From contig JADHLI010000007.1 in assembly GCA_016780775.1 (NCBI GenBank), positions 1 to 64,000 on the forward strand: DNA of 64,000 bases. Direction: 5' to 3'. Both the position numbers and the translations under genes were made by a program. The stretch is from Alphaproteobacteria bacterium (GTDB lineage Bacteria > Pseudomonadota > Alphaproteobacteria > Puniceispirillales > Puniceispirillaceae). Below, in pieces: positions 8,801 to 17,445 of this stretch. Position 1 is the stretch's first letter, and each line of letters begins with the position of its first letter. Under the pieces are notes generated by a model. It saw only the letters and a list, made by a program, of their open reading frames with translations. It did no database searches and was not told the origin of the DNA.

Positions 8801-9472
8801 ATGTGTGGACGTTTTAGTCTAACTGCAAACAATGACGAGCTCAATCAGCGCTTTGGCACTTCTGTGCTGCAAAATCTGGTGCCGCGCTGGAATATCGCGC
8901 CCTCGCAATCTAGCCTTATCCTGCGACCACGTGGATTGGAGTTGGTTGCTGAAATGGCTGAATTTGGTCGCCCCTCTGGCCCGCAAAATAAAAGACTTAT
9001 AAATGCTCGTGCTGAAACAGTGCATGAAAAGCCTACCTTTAAAGACAGGTTCATAAGCACACGCTGTCTGGTTGTGGCAAGTGGCTGGTTTGAATGGTCT
9101 GGCCCACGTAAGCCATGGCATATCCAGTTGCTAGATGGGCGGGTGATGGCGATGGCCGGCCTATATTTTACCGATACCAAAGGCAAGGCTGCACAATTTG
9201 TTGTTCTGACCACTCCTGCTGATGGCAGCTTGCATAAGCTGCATCATCGCTGTCCGCTGGTTTTGCCTGCTACAAACTGGTCTACATGGCTAAATGGCAG
9301 CGCGGCACAGGCGGCAAATTGTCTGGTGCCTGCATCTGCTAGCTATTTTAATGCTTACCGCGTTAGCCCTGATGTAGGGAATATAAAAAATGACAATGCG
9401 AGCCTTGTTGCGCCCTTTAATGAGGATGCAGCAGCTGAAAGTCCGTCAGGTCAAGCAGATTTATTTGGCTAG
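8801..9472 (+). CDS. yedK: SOS response-associated peptidase (SRAP, YedK/HMCES family)
   Basis: SRAP proteins crosslink to abasic sites in single-stranded DNA through the amino-terminal cysteine left after Met removal. The protein starts MCGRFSL, so the catalytic Cys2 is present. The other family residues are visible: N68 in INARAET, E98 in ASGWFEW, and a histidine in KLHHRCPLVL. WNIAPSQ and KPWHIQL also match. Unusual: the segment before INARAET, usually WGLIPxW in the family, reads EMAEFGRPSGPQNKR, so a normally conserved tryptophan loop is altered. Length (223 aa) is normal. GGAAAG lies just before the start. Preceded by a 15-bp tandem array. Confidence 0.93.
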   Translation: MCGRFSLTANNDELNQRFGTSVLQNLVPRWNIAPSQSSLILRPRGLELVAEMAEFGRPSGPQNKRLINARAETVHEKPTFKDRFISTRCLVVASGWFEWSGPRKPWHIQLLDGRVMAMAGLYFTDTKGKAAQFVVLTTPADGSLHKLHHRCPLVLPATNWSTWLNGSAAQAANCLVPASASYFNAYRVSPDVGNIKNDNASLVAPFNEDAAAESPSGQADLFG

Positions 9473-9488
9473 AGGTATGTGGGGCAAG

Positions 9489-10172
9489 CTAGCTGACAGG
9501 CCGGCTATCGCGCACAAGACAAGCATAGAGATGCCAAAGCATTAAGGCAGCTGCCCCGCGATAAGGTGCCCAAGATTGGGCTAGCGCGTCCATTTGCGCA
9601 TGCGAAGGGCGTTCGTTAAAATTTTTCAGCCGCTTTACCGCTTCCATCAAAGCAAGGTCATTTCCCGGCCATGCATCTAGATCAGCAAGGCAAAATAGGC
9701 GGTAATTGCTGATGGTCCAGCCGCCGACCCCGCGATAGCTGATAAGGGTTTGGGTGAAGATATCCGCAGGTTGCTGCTCTAGCTTGGCCAGATTTAGCTG
9801 TCCTTGTGTCTCGGCTTGCGCAAGGTCAATGATATATTCTGCCTTGCGCCGGGACAGGCCGATATCTTGCAGCGCTTCATAGTCTAGCGCGGCTAGTGCC
9901 TGTGCCTCTTGCCAATTTCGCTCAACAAAGCGTGCCCAAAGCGCATTTGCTACTGCGCGTGAGATTTGCTGGCCCAAGATAATGCGCACGAGAGCCGCAA
10001 AGCCTGAGGGGATAAAACGGTCTGGCGGATTGCCCCAGCGCGCACGCGCCGCTTTGAAGTCTGCATCCAGATTATCTAAGGCTTTCAGCGCTAAAAGCAT
10101 TTCATTTGGGACTTCAGATGATGCATTAATTATGTTATTTTCCATAATAGGACAAAGAATAGTCCAATTCAT
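9489..10172 (-). CDS. DNA-3-methyladenine glycosylase II (HhH-GPD superfamily)
   Basis: This base-excision repair enzyme removes alkylated bases such as 3-methyladenine. Seen: GFAALVRIILGQQIS (the QQxS element of AlkA-type enzymes), a helix-hairpin-helix start DIGLSRRKAEYIIDLA, the second hairpin LISYRGVGGWTISNYRLFCL, and DLDAWPGNDLALMEAVKRL, where the Asp after PGN corresponds to the catalytic aspartate. The start is uncertain: MENNIINASS (ATG 10145) looks as good as 10172. There is no AlkA-like N-terminal extension, so the enzyme is of the compact type. Convergent with the SRAP gene; both act on damaged DNA. Confidence 0.9.
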   Translation of the reverse strand: MNWTILCPIMENNIINASSEVPNEMLLALKALDNLDADFKAARARWGNPPDRFIPSGFAALVRIILGQQISRAVANALWARFVERNWQEAQALAALDYEALQDIGLSRRKAEYIIDLAQAETQGQLNLAKLEQQPADIFTQTLISYRGVGGWTISNYRLFCLADLDAWPGNDLALMEAVKRLKNFNERPSHAQMDALAQSWAPYRGAAALMLWHLYACLVRDSRPVS

Positions 10173-10219
10173 TTATGGCTGCTAGTGACCTCTAAACAAA
10201 AAGGCAATTTTACGGAGAG

Positions 10220-10332
10220 GGTAAATTAGTCCAGAGTTTTAATCTGGAGTTTTAATCCGGAGTTTTAGTCTGGGGGGTAAATTAGTCTAGAGGATAAGTT
10301 AGCCAAGAAGATAAGTTAGCCCAAGAGGTAAT
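10220..10332. repeat. Compound short tandem arrays upstream of cytochrome b561
   Basis: Two arrays lie side by side in the leader. The first is GAGTTTTAATCTG, GAGTTTTAATCCG and GAGTTTTAGTCTG, period 13, from 10234. The second has units related to GATAAGTTAGCCAAGAA at 10277 (diverged), 10293 and 10310, period 16-17. A further diverged unit (GGTAAATTAGTCCAGAG) precedes the first array at 10220. The last unit supplies AAGAGGT before the start at 10341/10344. Confidence 0.85.
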
Positions 10333-10340
10333 TAAATTTA

Positions 10341-11027
10341 GTGATGCGCACGAAAAAAGACATCCATGAGGGGCATTTGGTTTGGGATATCCCGTTGCGA
10401 CTATTTCACTGGATGCTGGTAATTTGCGTGTTTGGAGCTATCGGTTCAGCCAAAGCAGAAATGTTAGAGGTGCATCAGCATTTTGGTATGGCGGTGATGG
10501 GGCTTATCTGTTTCCGACTTGTCTGGGGTGTGGCTGGCAGTCAGACCGCAAAGTTTAGCCGTTTTATCCGTCCACCTTCTGCAGCAATAAAGGTGGTGCG
10601 GCAAATTTTTGAAGGCAAAGCAGATAAAGTGGCTGGACATTCCGCTCTTGGCGGCTATGCGGTGATTTTGCTGCTGCTTATTTGTTTAGTGATGAGCATA
10701 TCCGGCGCTTTTTCAACAGATGATGTGCTGTTTGAAGGGCCATTTGTATCGCTTGCCCCTTCAATATCGCCGCTTGCTGAACGTGTGCATGCTATTACCG
10801 AAAAACTGGTTTTTGCTGTGATAGTTTTGCATTTGGCGGCAATGGCAGTGTATTATTTTCGGCTGAAAAAAAATTTGATACCGGCCATGGTCACGGGTAG
10901 GCATAAAAATATAAGCGGCGATAGCGGGTTGATATCGCGCGCTCATACTGCGTTTGGCCTAATATGGCTTGCTATCTGCGTTATTGGATCGCAATTACCT
11001 ATCTTATGGCAACCTGCTTTATATTGA
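10341..11027 (+). CDS. Cytochrome b561 family membrane protein
   Basis: A 228-residue four-helix di-haem b cytochrome of the bacterial b561/Ni-hydrogenase b-subunit group, which carries electrons across or within the inner membrane. Candidate haem-ligand histidines sit in PLRLFHWMLVICVFG (helix 1), EVHQHFGMAVMGLICFRLVWG (helix 2), AERVHAITEKLVFAVIVLHLAAMAVYYF (helices 3-4 region). The R-L-V-W-G motif after helix 2 is typical. Start is GTG 10341 or ATG 10344. Convergent with a cytochrome c' gene 26 bases away; these two families are often neighbours, and b561 can pass electrons to periplasmic c-type cytochromes. Confidence 0.87.
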   Translation: MMRTKKDIHEGHLVWDIPLRLFHWMLVICVFGAIGSAKAEMLEVHQHFGMAVMGLICFRLVWGVAGSQTAKFSRFIRPPSAAIKVVRQIFEGKADKVAGHSALGGYAVILLLLICLVMSISGAFSTDDVLFEGPFVSLAPSISPLAERVHAITEKLVFAVIVLHLAAMAVYYFRLKKNLIPAMVTGRHKNISGDSGLISRAHTAFGLIWLAICVIGSQLPILWQPALY

Positions 11028-11052
11028 GCATGTAAAAAACACGCCTTCAGCT

Positions 11053-11472
11053 TTAATTTGCCTGATATTTGGAATGACAGCTTTTGCAGGTTCCGCCAAG
11101 TGTCCGGACTGCCCCCATGATGGCATCACTATCACCAGATTGAGCAGCCGCTTTTAGCGCTAATGCCGCTTTGCGATTATCAGCAGCCTTGCTTTTGAAA
11201 TCGTCAAAATTCTCCCAGATAGAAGGCGCTGCGCCGCGACTTGGGGCGCTGGCTGGAAAATATTCAGGCATTTTTTCTGCCCAATCGGCAATTTTTTGCG
11301 CACCATCAGCTATTGCTTGCCAGTCACTGGCTGCTATCTGTCCGCGAACCGCTTTTAGAATCTGCCCACTTTGTTTGAAATTGGCTTTACGCGTTTCTAC
11401 GAGGTCAGCGGCAAATGCTGGGCTAGCCGTACTGAGCGCTAGAAGCAAAATCGCAAGGAGTTGTTTTTTCAT
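11053..11472 (-). CDS. Cytochrome c' (class II cytochrome c), periplasmic
   Basis: A 139-residue precursor with signal peptide MKKQLLAILLLALSTASPAFAADL, cleaved near residue 21. The mature part is a four-helix bundle with a single haem-binding CKSCH (residues 129-133) close to the C-terminus, which defines class II cytochromes. FKQSGQILKAVRGQIAASDW and AEKMPEYFPASAPSRG match the family. Cytochromes c' bind NO and CO and are linked to nitrosative stress protection; the exact role here is unknown. Downstream of nothing on its strand and convergent with the cytochrome b561 gene. Confidence 0.9.
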   Translation of the reverse strand: MKKQLLAILLLALSTASPAFAADLVETRKANFKQSGQILKAVRGQIAASDWQAIADGAQKIADWAEKMPEYFPASAPSRGAAPSIWENFDDFKSKAADNRKAALALKAAAQSGDSDAIMGAVRTLGGTCKSCHSKYQAN

Positions 11473-11590
11473 ATCTAATTTTCCTCGATATGGTAATGTT
11501 GAGATGTAATTACTTATATTTCTATACGAATTAAATGTTCCTTCCAGATTGCCCTTTAGATTTACAGTATAGGCTGTTTACCCTTTTTAG

Positions 11591-12481
11591 ATGATATTTT
11601 CGGCTCAGATTATGGGGGTTTTATTAACCCTTGCAGCGGTGTGTTTTGGCGTTATCACTGGCGGCATTGTTAAAATGCTATCTGGCGATCTGAGCTTGCT
11701 ATCTATGCTATTTTATCGATTTTTATTCTCGCTACCTATTTTGTTTATTGTGGCATGGCGGGTTAGAGGGCGCGATATGCTGCGCATTACCCAGCGGCGT
11801 ACCATGGTCGTGCGGGTAATGTTTGGCATGGCGGGTATCACATTTTGGTTCTTATCAGTGCGTAATATTCCCCTTGGACAAGCTACGGCCTTGTTTCAAT
11901 CTTCGGTGCTGTTTATCACGCTAGCCTCGCCTTTGTTACTCTCTGAAAAGGTAGGGATTTATCGTACCATGGCGGTGATAGTTGGTCTGTTGGGGATTAT
12001 TTTGCTAACAGACCCGTTTTCGCAAAGCGTCACTCCGGCTGTGATATTTGGACTTTGCGCGGCTATTGCCGGAGCTGGCCTTTCCATCACTTTGCGCAAG
12101 CTAGGTAAAGGCGATCAGCCAGTTACAGTGGCCTTTGTCTATAATAGTTGTGGTTTTATTGTGGCCTCAATGCTTCTGCTCCTGCTACCTTCGCAATTTT
12201 CACTACCCACTGCAAAGGAGGCTATGCTGCTGGTGGCGCTGGGCATGTTTAGCTCTTTGTTACAGCTTTCATTTACCACAGCTTACCGTTTTAGCGAGGC
12301 GGTTGTGGTGGCGTCCTTGCGTTATTTACAAGTTCCACTAGCTGGCATTTATGGCTTCCTTCTTTTCTCAGAAGTTCCAACAATTATTCAACTTTGCGGA
12401 ATGGTGGTTGTGGTTTCGTCCTGTATGTTTATTATCTGGCGCGAATTTACTATTTCAAAACATCAAAGCTCAGCGCATTAG
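11591..12481 (+). CDS. EamA/DMT family transporter
   Basis: A 296-residue inner-membrane protein with about ten hydrophobic helices and an internal repeat of two EamA domains (roughly 8-135 and 150-290), the pattern of drug/metabolite exporters. The first half has LLSMLFYRFLFSLPILFIVAW and FWFLSVRNIPLGQATALFQSS; the second has GLCAAIAGAGLSITLRKLG and AYRFSEAVVVASLRYLQVPLAG. Substrate unknown. The 110-base gap before it is shared with the divergent cytochrome c' gene and is AT-rich. Confidence 0.9.
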   Translation: MIFSAQIMGVLLTLAAVCFGVITGGIVKMLSGDLSLLSMLFYRFLFSLPILFIVAWRVRGRDMLRITQRRTMVVRVMFGMAGITFWFLSVRNIPLGQATALFQSSVLFITLASPLLLSEKVGIYRTMAVIVGLLGIILLTDPFSQSVTPAVIFGLCAAIAGAGLSITLRKLGKGDQPVTVAFVYNSCGFIVASMLLLLLPSQFSLPTAKEAMLLVALGMFSSLLQLSFTTAYRFSEAVVVASLRYLQVPLAGIYGFLLFSEVPTIIQLCGMVVVVSSCMFIIWREFTISKHQSSAH

Positions 12482-12531
12482 TGCTGAAAGCATCGAAGCG
12501 TAGCCACAAAGGCCAGTACAGGAGAAAAAAG

Positions 12532-13050
12532 ATGATAATCAGGGTTATGGGTGAAATCGAAATTCATTGTTTTGAGCCTGATGGGATTGTGGGTAGCACA
12601 GCAGATATTCCCCCCCTTTCAAGTCTTGATGAGGTGCGTGACGGCGATATCATTAACTGGTTAGGCTATGCCTTAGATAACCCTGCTGCCCCTTCGCTAG
12701 ATGAGGATGAAAACTGGCGTGGGCAAGTAGAGGGAGCAGCCAAGATATTAGCTGCCCCTGCATTGGAAAAAGCAAACGCTGACGATTTTGTGCTGCTGCT
12801 AGTCTTGCGTGAAAAATGGCCAGTCGGCACTAAAGCAAAATTCAAAATTCAGGCAGACAGGGTAGGGGCGAGCCATACCTATCGGCTGTTAAGCTGTCCT
12901 TTGCAAAAAGGGGCTGACATAACAGATGAGGAAAGTCTAAGCGCAGCTGAAACAGCTTCCCTTCGGGCGATGATTCCAACATTAAAGAAAATCAGAAAGC
13001 AGTTTGCAAATAGCTCTGGCTTACAACAATTCCTGCATCAGCTAAATTAG
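12532..13050 (+). CDS. Hypothetical protein, about 172 aa
   Basis: I do not recognise this family. ATG 12532 is chosen because CAGGAGA (12520-12526) lies just before it; the longer frame upstream only overlaps the transporter gene. The protein begins MIIRVMGEIEIHCFEP, is acidic and soluble-looking, and has no signal peptide or membrane segment. A C-terminal helix (IPTLKKIRKQFANSSGLQQFL) is basic. It lies 50 bases after the EamA transporter in the same direction and overlaps the last four bases of the convergent acetoacetyl-CoA synthetase gene. Confidence 0.7.
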   Translation: MIIRVMGEIEIHCFEPDGIVGSTADIPPLSSLDEVRDGDIINWLGYALDNPAAPSLDEDENWRGQVEGAAKILAAPALEKANADDFVLLLVLREKWPVGTKAKFKIQADRVGASHTYRLLSCPLQKGADITDEESLSAAETASLRAMIPTLKKIRKQFANSSGLQQFLHQLN

Positions 13051-15050
13051 ACCGCTAGCTCAGGCCGGTTTTTGAACTCTTCCAACGCTTCTGGATTTGC
13101 GAGTGCTTCGGTATTTTTAACGCGCCGTCCTTGAATAACATCGCGCACAGCAAGCTCAGTGATTTTACCTGAACGGGTGCGCGGAATATCATTAACACCC
13201 AGTATTATAGCTGGCACATGACGTGGGCTAGCCTGACGCTTCAGCGCATCTTTAATGCGTGATTGCAACCCATCATCCAAGCTAGCATTTTCTGTCATCC
13301 GCAAAAACAGCACAATGCGAACATCATGGTCGACCATTTGGCCGATTACGAGCGATTCTGCCACCTCATCAAAACTTTCAACAATCCGATAGATTTCTGC
13401 TGTACCAATGCGCACACCGCCCGGGTTCAGGGTTGCATCTGAACGGCCGTGAATAATAATGCCGTTATGAGAGGTGTGCGTAGCCCAATCCCCATGCCGC
13501 CAGATATTGGGATAGACATCAAAATAGGCGCTATGATATCGGCTACCATCGCTATCATTCCAGAAACTCACCGGCATAGATGGGAACGGGGCAAGGCAGC
13601 AAAGCTCACCCTGTTCGCCCTCAATTTGCTGACCTTCATCATCCAAGATGGCGACTTCCATGCCTAGGGCGCGCGCTTGTATCTCTCCGGCATAGACAGG
13701 CTTTGTCGGGCATCCTAGTACAAAGCAGCCCATAATATCAGTACCGCCAGAAATAGAGGCAAGTTGAATATCATCTTTTATGGCCTGATAGACAAAGCCA
13801 AACCCTTCTGACGAAAGTGGCGAGCCAGTAGAGCATAAAAGTCGTAACTGTGAGAGATCAAATTCTTTTGCAGGCTTCAGTCCTGATTTGCGCACTGCAT
13901 CAATATATTTAGCTGATGTGCCAAATAACGTCATCTTTTCGGCTTCTGCGATTTGCCATAAGCGCTCAGGCCCAGGATAAAACGGATTACCTTCATATAC
14001 AATTACACGCGCCTGCATCATCAAGCCTGAAACTAGCCAGTTCCACATCATCCAGCCGCAGGTAGTGAAATAGAATATGTTATCTTTTTCCGATATATCG
14101 CTATGCAGGCGATGTTCCTTGATATGCTGGATAAGCGTGCCGCCTGTGGAATGCACAATACATTTTGGCGCACCGGTCGTACCAGAGGAATAAAGGATAT
14201 AAAGTGGGTCGTTAAACCCTACCCGGCAATAGCTATCAATCGGAGGGTGAGAAAGACAATCTGCAAAGAGTTCGGCCTTTGGAATGCTCCCTATTTCAGG
14301 CGATGCGCTTTTATAGCCATCAATCAGGACATGTTTCAGTGAAGGCAGTTTTTGTGCAAGATCTGCAACAATAGAAAGCCTATCTATCTCCTTGCCGTTA
14401 TAGCTATAGCCATCAACAGCAATAAGCAATTTTGGCGTGATTTGGCCAAACCGATCCGCAACCCCATTTAAGCCAAAATCAGGCGAACAGCTCGAAAAAA
14501 TTCCACCAAGGCTGGCGGTGGCCAGCATAGCAATCAAGGAAGTTTCACAATTAGGCAGATAGGCGGCAACACGGTCTCCCTTGCCAATCCCCTTACTTTG
14601 CATCCAACCAGCCAGCGCTAATGCTCTGTTGCGAACCTCATGGCGGGTCAGTCGGGTGCATCTGCCATCTTCGCCATACGCAATGAATGCTGGGCTGTCA
14701 TCTGCATTTTGCAGCATATTTTCAGCGTAATTTAATTGCGCATCAGGAAAAAATTGTGCGCCAGGCATCTTATCGGCATTGGATAGCAAACGCTGTCCTT
14801 TATCGCCAATAATGCCATGCCAATCCCACAAAGAAGACCAGAATAATTCGGGGTAGTCCACCGACCACTGCCAGAGGCGTTCATAATCACCGCCCCAGTC
14901 AAAACCATGCTTGTCATGGACATAAACAGAAAATTGATAAAGCTGTGTTTTTTCAATTTCTTGTGGCTGCCACAATAGGTCTCCAGCTTCGATAGCTGTC
15001 ATGGCGGTCTCCCCCGGGGCTGAAACAGATTTTATAAACGCTTTCTGCAT
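13047..15050 (-). CDS. Acetoacetate-CoA ligase (acetoacetyl-CoA synthetase)
   Basis: This 667-residue adenylate-forming enzyme activates acetoacetate to acetoacetyl-CoA with ATP, linking ketone-body or polyhydroxybutyrate breakdown to central metabolism. The N-terminal region (DYERLWQWSVDYPELFWSSLWDW) is the ACS/AACS cap. The AMP-binding core has YSSGTTGAPKCIVHSTGG, ISGGTDIMGCFVLGCP (AACS-specific context), HGDWATHTSHNGIIIHGRSDATLNPGGVRIGTAEIY, and the C-terminal catalytic lysine in RTRSGKITELAVRDV. TTAAGA/TCTTAA arms in the leader may mark an operator. An unrelated hypothetical gene is divergent. Confidence 0.93.
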   Translation of the reverse strand: MQKAFIKSVSAPGETAMTAIEAGDLLWQPQEIEKTQLYQFSVYVHDKHGFDWGGDYERLWQWSVDYPELFWSSLWDWHGIIGDKGQRLLSNADKMPGAQFFPDAQLNYAENMLQNADDSPAFIAYGEDGRCTRLTRHEVRNRALALAGWMQSKGIGKGDRVAAYLPNCETSLIAMLATASLGGIFSSCSPDFGLNGVADRFGQITPKLLIAVDGYSYNGKEIDRLSIVADLAQKLPSLKHVLIDGYKSASPEIGSIPKAELFADCLSHPPIDSYCRVGFNDPLYILYSSGTTGAPKCIVHSTGGTLIQHIKEHRLHSDISEKDNIFYFTTCGWMMWNWLVSGLMMQARVIVYEGNPFYPGPERLWQIAEAEKMTLFGTSAKYIDAVRKSGLKPAKEFDLSQLRLLCSTGSPLSSEGFGFVYQAIKDDIQLASISGGTDIMGCFVLGCPTKPVYAGEIQARALGMEVAILDDEGQQIEGEQGELCCLAPFPSMPVSFWNDSDGSRYHSAYFDVYPNIWRHGDWATHTSHNGIIIHGRSDATLNPGGVRIGTAEIYRIVESFDEVAESLVIGQMVDHDVRIVLFLRMTENASLDDGLQSRIKDALKRQASPRHVPAIILGVNDIPRTRSGKITELAVRDVIQGRRVKNTEALANPEALEEFKNRPELAV

Positions 15051-15057
15051 CTTATAA

Positions 15058-15076
15058 TTAAGAATTTTAATCTTAA
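15058..15076. promoter_or_regulatory. Small palindrome before the acetoacetyl-CoA synthetase start
   Basis: TTAAGA and TCTTAA are separated by seven bases, starting eight bases upstream of the start codon of the minus-strand ligase gene. It could be a repressor site or a leader hairpin masking translation. Arms are AT-only, so chance is a real possibility. The rest of the 197-base divergent gap (15051-15247) shows no other structure I can support. Confidence 0.25.
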
Positions 15077-15247
15077 TGTCAGCTTATCTGTTGTAAACTC
15101 CTATTGCGGCGGTTTTTATCAAAAACTCAATCTTTAGGACTAGTCTTGTGTATAACTTTTTTCCATCACGTTAATATGTTTTTAATGTTTTCGGGGTCAC
15201 ACATGGAAAACATAATACGGAAAATATAAGAAGATTGGATATATCAA

Positions 15248-15736
15248 GTGATAGAAGAAATGCAAGCTGGGCTAACAGGTGATTTGCGCGCCATGGGGAA
15301 TGGAAAATTTTTATATTATCCAGAAGCCTCGCCAGTGATTTTGCAGCTAGAGTTAATTCAAAGTAACAAGCTGCTGGTCTATTGTAGTTTTGCCCTTGAT
15401 GGAAGCGGCTTATTTTTATCATCTTTTATAACATTGTTGCTCACAGAAGATGTCGGAGCAATAAGCCCGTCCATAGTTTCAGGCTGTTCCCAGCTTGGCT
15501 GTGTTACTGGTTCTGTGTCGCAAACCTACTTCCGTTTTTTGCCTACGAAATATGCATCTGGCAAGAAAGTAAAAGCAGACAAGCTCGCTAAGAGCTGCAT
15601 GGCATTTGCTGAGGAGTTGAAGCCTATTTCAGCGCAACTTGCCCATGTGGCTTCTCAGTCCGAGGAACGCTTACCCTCTTGTAATCTAGCAGATTTCAGG
15701 ATTGCTCATCTGATGGAAAATCTGGATGAAGCATAG
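15248..15736 (+). CDS. Hypothetical protein, about 160 aa
   Basis: I do not recognise this family. Start is GTG 15248 or ATG 15260. The N-terminal half alternates like beta strands (GKFLYYPEASPVILQLELIQ, LLVYCSFALDGSGLFLSSF), and the C-terminal half is helical and charged (KKVKADKLAKSCMAFAEEL). No signal peptide or clear membrane span. It is divergent from the acetoacetyl-CoA synthetase gene and 132 bases upstream of glutathione reductase on the same strand. Confidence 0.6.
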   Translation: MIEEMQAGLTGDLRAMGNGKFLYYPEASPVILQLELIQSNKLLVYCSFALDGSGLFLSSFITLLLTEDVGAISPSIVSGCSQLGCVTGSVSQTYFRFLPTKYASGKKVKADKLAKSCMAFAEELKPISAQLAHVASQSEERLPSCNLADFRIAHLMENLDEA

Positions 15737-15868
15737 ATGCGGCTTTACGCCATAAGCTAGGTATTTTTAAAACACTTCTCTTTGATACCGCTAACGCGCT
15801 GGACAAGGCGCGCCACATCAGGCACAGACTATCTGACGCAATTTCTGCCAGCTTGATGGAGATAAGAG

Positions 15869-17275
15869 ATGGTTGATAAAGATGCTAATCCATTAAAAAG
15901 CCAATTTGAGGGCCAATTTGCCAAAGCATATGATTATGACCTGATTGTCATTGGTGCTGGGTCTGGCGGTGTTCGGGCAGGCAGGATCGCAGCTGGGTAT
16001 GGCGCGCGCGTGGCCGTTATCGAAGGCGACAGGCCGGGCGGTACTTGTGTTATTAGAGGATGTGTGCCGAAAAAGCTGCTTGTCTATGGCGCAAGTTTCG
16101 CTGGTGAAGCAGAGGATGCAGCTGGATTTGGCTGGCAAATAGACGGGCTTTCACATAGCTGGTCAGAGCTGATCGCAGCCAAAGATAAAGAAATAAGCCG
16201 GCTTGAAGGCATTTATCGCACGCTTGTAAAAAATGCGGGTGCAGACCTTATCGAAGGATGGGGGCGTTTAAAGGGTCCACATGAAGTTGAGGTGGGCGGC
16301 ATAAGCTACACAGCAGAGCGTATTTTAATCGCGGTAGGTGGGCGGCCATCAACCCCGGATGTGCCAGGGCTAGCTGAACATGCGATCACCTCCAATGAAG
16401 CATTGGATTTAAAAAAACGTCCAGCCCATATTGTTATTTATGGTAGCGGCTATATCGCGCTTGAATTTGCCGGTATTTTTAATGCATTTGGCAGTAAGGT
16501 TGATTTGGTCTATCGCGCTGATCTGCCGCTTCGTGGATTTGATATGGATGTGCGCCAGCATATTGCTGAGGCGCTAAAGGACAGAGGCATTAATCTTATC
16601 TCTGGTCGCATGATAGCTGAGGTTAAAAAAACAGCAGAAGCGTGCGTGGTCACCCTTGATGATGGAACTGTTCTAACCCCTGATGAGGTGATGGCAGCAA
16701 CAGGCAGAGTGCCGAATATTGAAGGTTTGGGATTAGAGGCGGCTGCGATAGAAACAGATGCACGCGGCGCTATAAAAGTAGATGAATGGAGCCAGACTTC
16801 TGCACCTTCTATCTTTGCGGTAGGCGATGTGACTGACCGGATAAATTTAACGCCAGTTGCTATTTCTGAGGGGCATGCGTTTGCTGATACTATTTATGGC
16901 GGTATGCCACGTGCGGTCAGCTATGATGCGGTGCCGTCTGCGGTATTTAGCCAGCCGGATATCGCCAGTGTTGGGTTAACACAAGAACAGGCAGAACAAG
17001 CTCATTCTCATGTGCACGTTTTTGAAAGCCGATTTCGGGCTATGAAAAATACGCTGTCAGGCAGACCTGAAAAAACCTATATGAAGCTGATTGTTGCCGC
17101 GAATACACAAAGAATTTTAGGGGTGCATATGGTCGGCCCGGATGCAGCTGAAATTATGCAAGGCATGGCCATTGCGGTTAAAATGGGGGCAAAGAAGTCA
17201 GATTTTGACGCGGTGATAGGTATTCATCCCTCTGCGGCCGAAGAGTTCGTTACTATGCGCACGCCGCGTAGCTAG
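15869..17275 (+). CDS. gor: Glutathione-disulfide reductase
   Basis: This FAD enzyme reduces oxidised glutathione with NADPH. The N-terminal FAD site is DLIVIGAGSGGVRAGRIAA (about 27-45); the redox disulfide is in GGTCVIRGCVPKKL (Cys 59 and 64 region). The NAD(P) fold has VIYGSGYIALEFAGIF (residues about 190-205), the dimer domain has SVGLTQEQAEQ, and the C-terminal HPSAAEEFVTMR supplies the partner histidine. The R-G-C-V-P-K-K form of the active site is typical of glutathione reductase rather than lipoamide dehydrogenase. GGAGATAAG precedes ATG 15869. Length 468 aa is normal. It fits the GST and glutaredoxin genes elsewhere in the window. Confidence 0.94.
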   Translation: MVDKDANPLKSQFEGQFAKAYDYDLIVIGAGSGGVRAGRIAAGYGARVAVIEGDRPGGTCVIRGCVPKKLLVYGASFAGEAEDAAGFGWQIDGLSHSWSELIAAKDKEISRLEGIYRTLVKNAGADLIEGWGRLKGPHEVEVGGISYTAERILIAVGGRPSTPDVPGLAEHAITSNEALDLKKRPAHIVIYGSGYIALEFAGIFNAFGSKVDLVYRADLPLRGFDMDVRQHIAEALKDRGINLISGRMIAEVKKTAEACVVTLDDGTVLTPDEVMAATGRVPNIEGLGLEAAAIETDARGAIKVDEWSQTSAPSIFAVGDVTDRINLTPVAISEGHAFADTIYGGMPRAVSYDAVPSAVFSQPDIASVGLTQEQAEQAHSHVHVFESRFRAMKNTLSGRPEKTYMKLIVAANTQRILGVHMVGPDAAEIMQGMAIAVKMGAKKSDFDAVIGIHPSAAEEFVTMRTPRS

Positions 17276-17445
17276 AAACTATTCTGTTTTAGGCTTGTTT
17301 TTACTTATCATTTCTTAAAGCTAAGCCTTTGCAAAAAAACCCGCCAGAAGTCTTTGCTTTTGCTTCCTAAAACCGCTATTTTAACAGCCATTAATTCAAT
17401 CATAGAGGCGGCTATCTGCTCTAACAGGCAAGGCCGGTATAAAAA

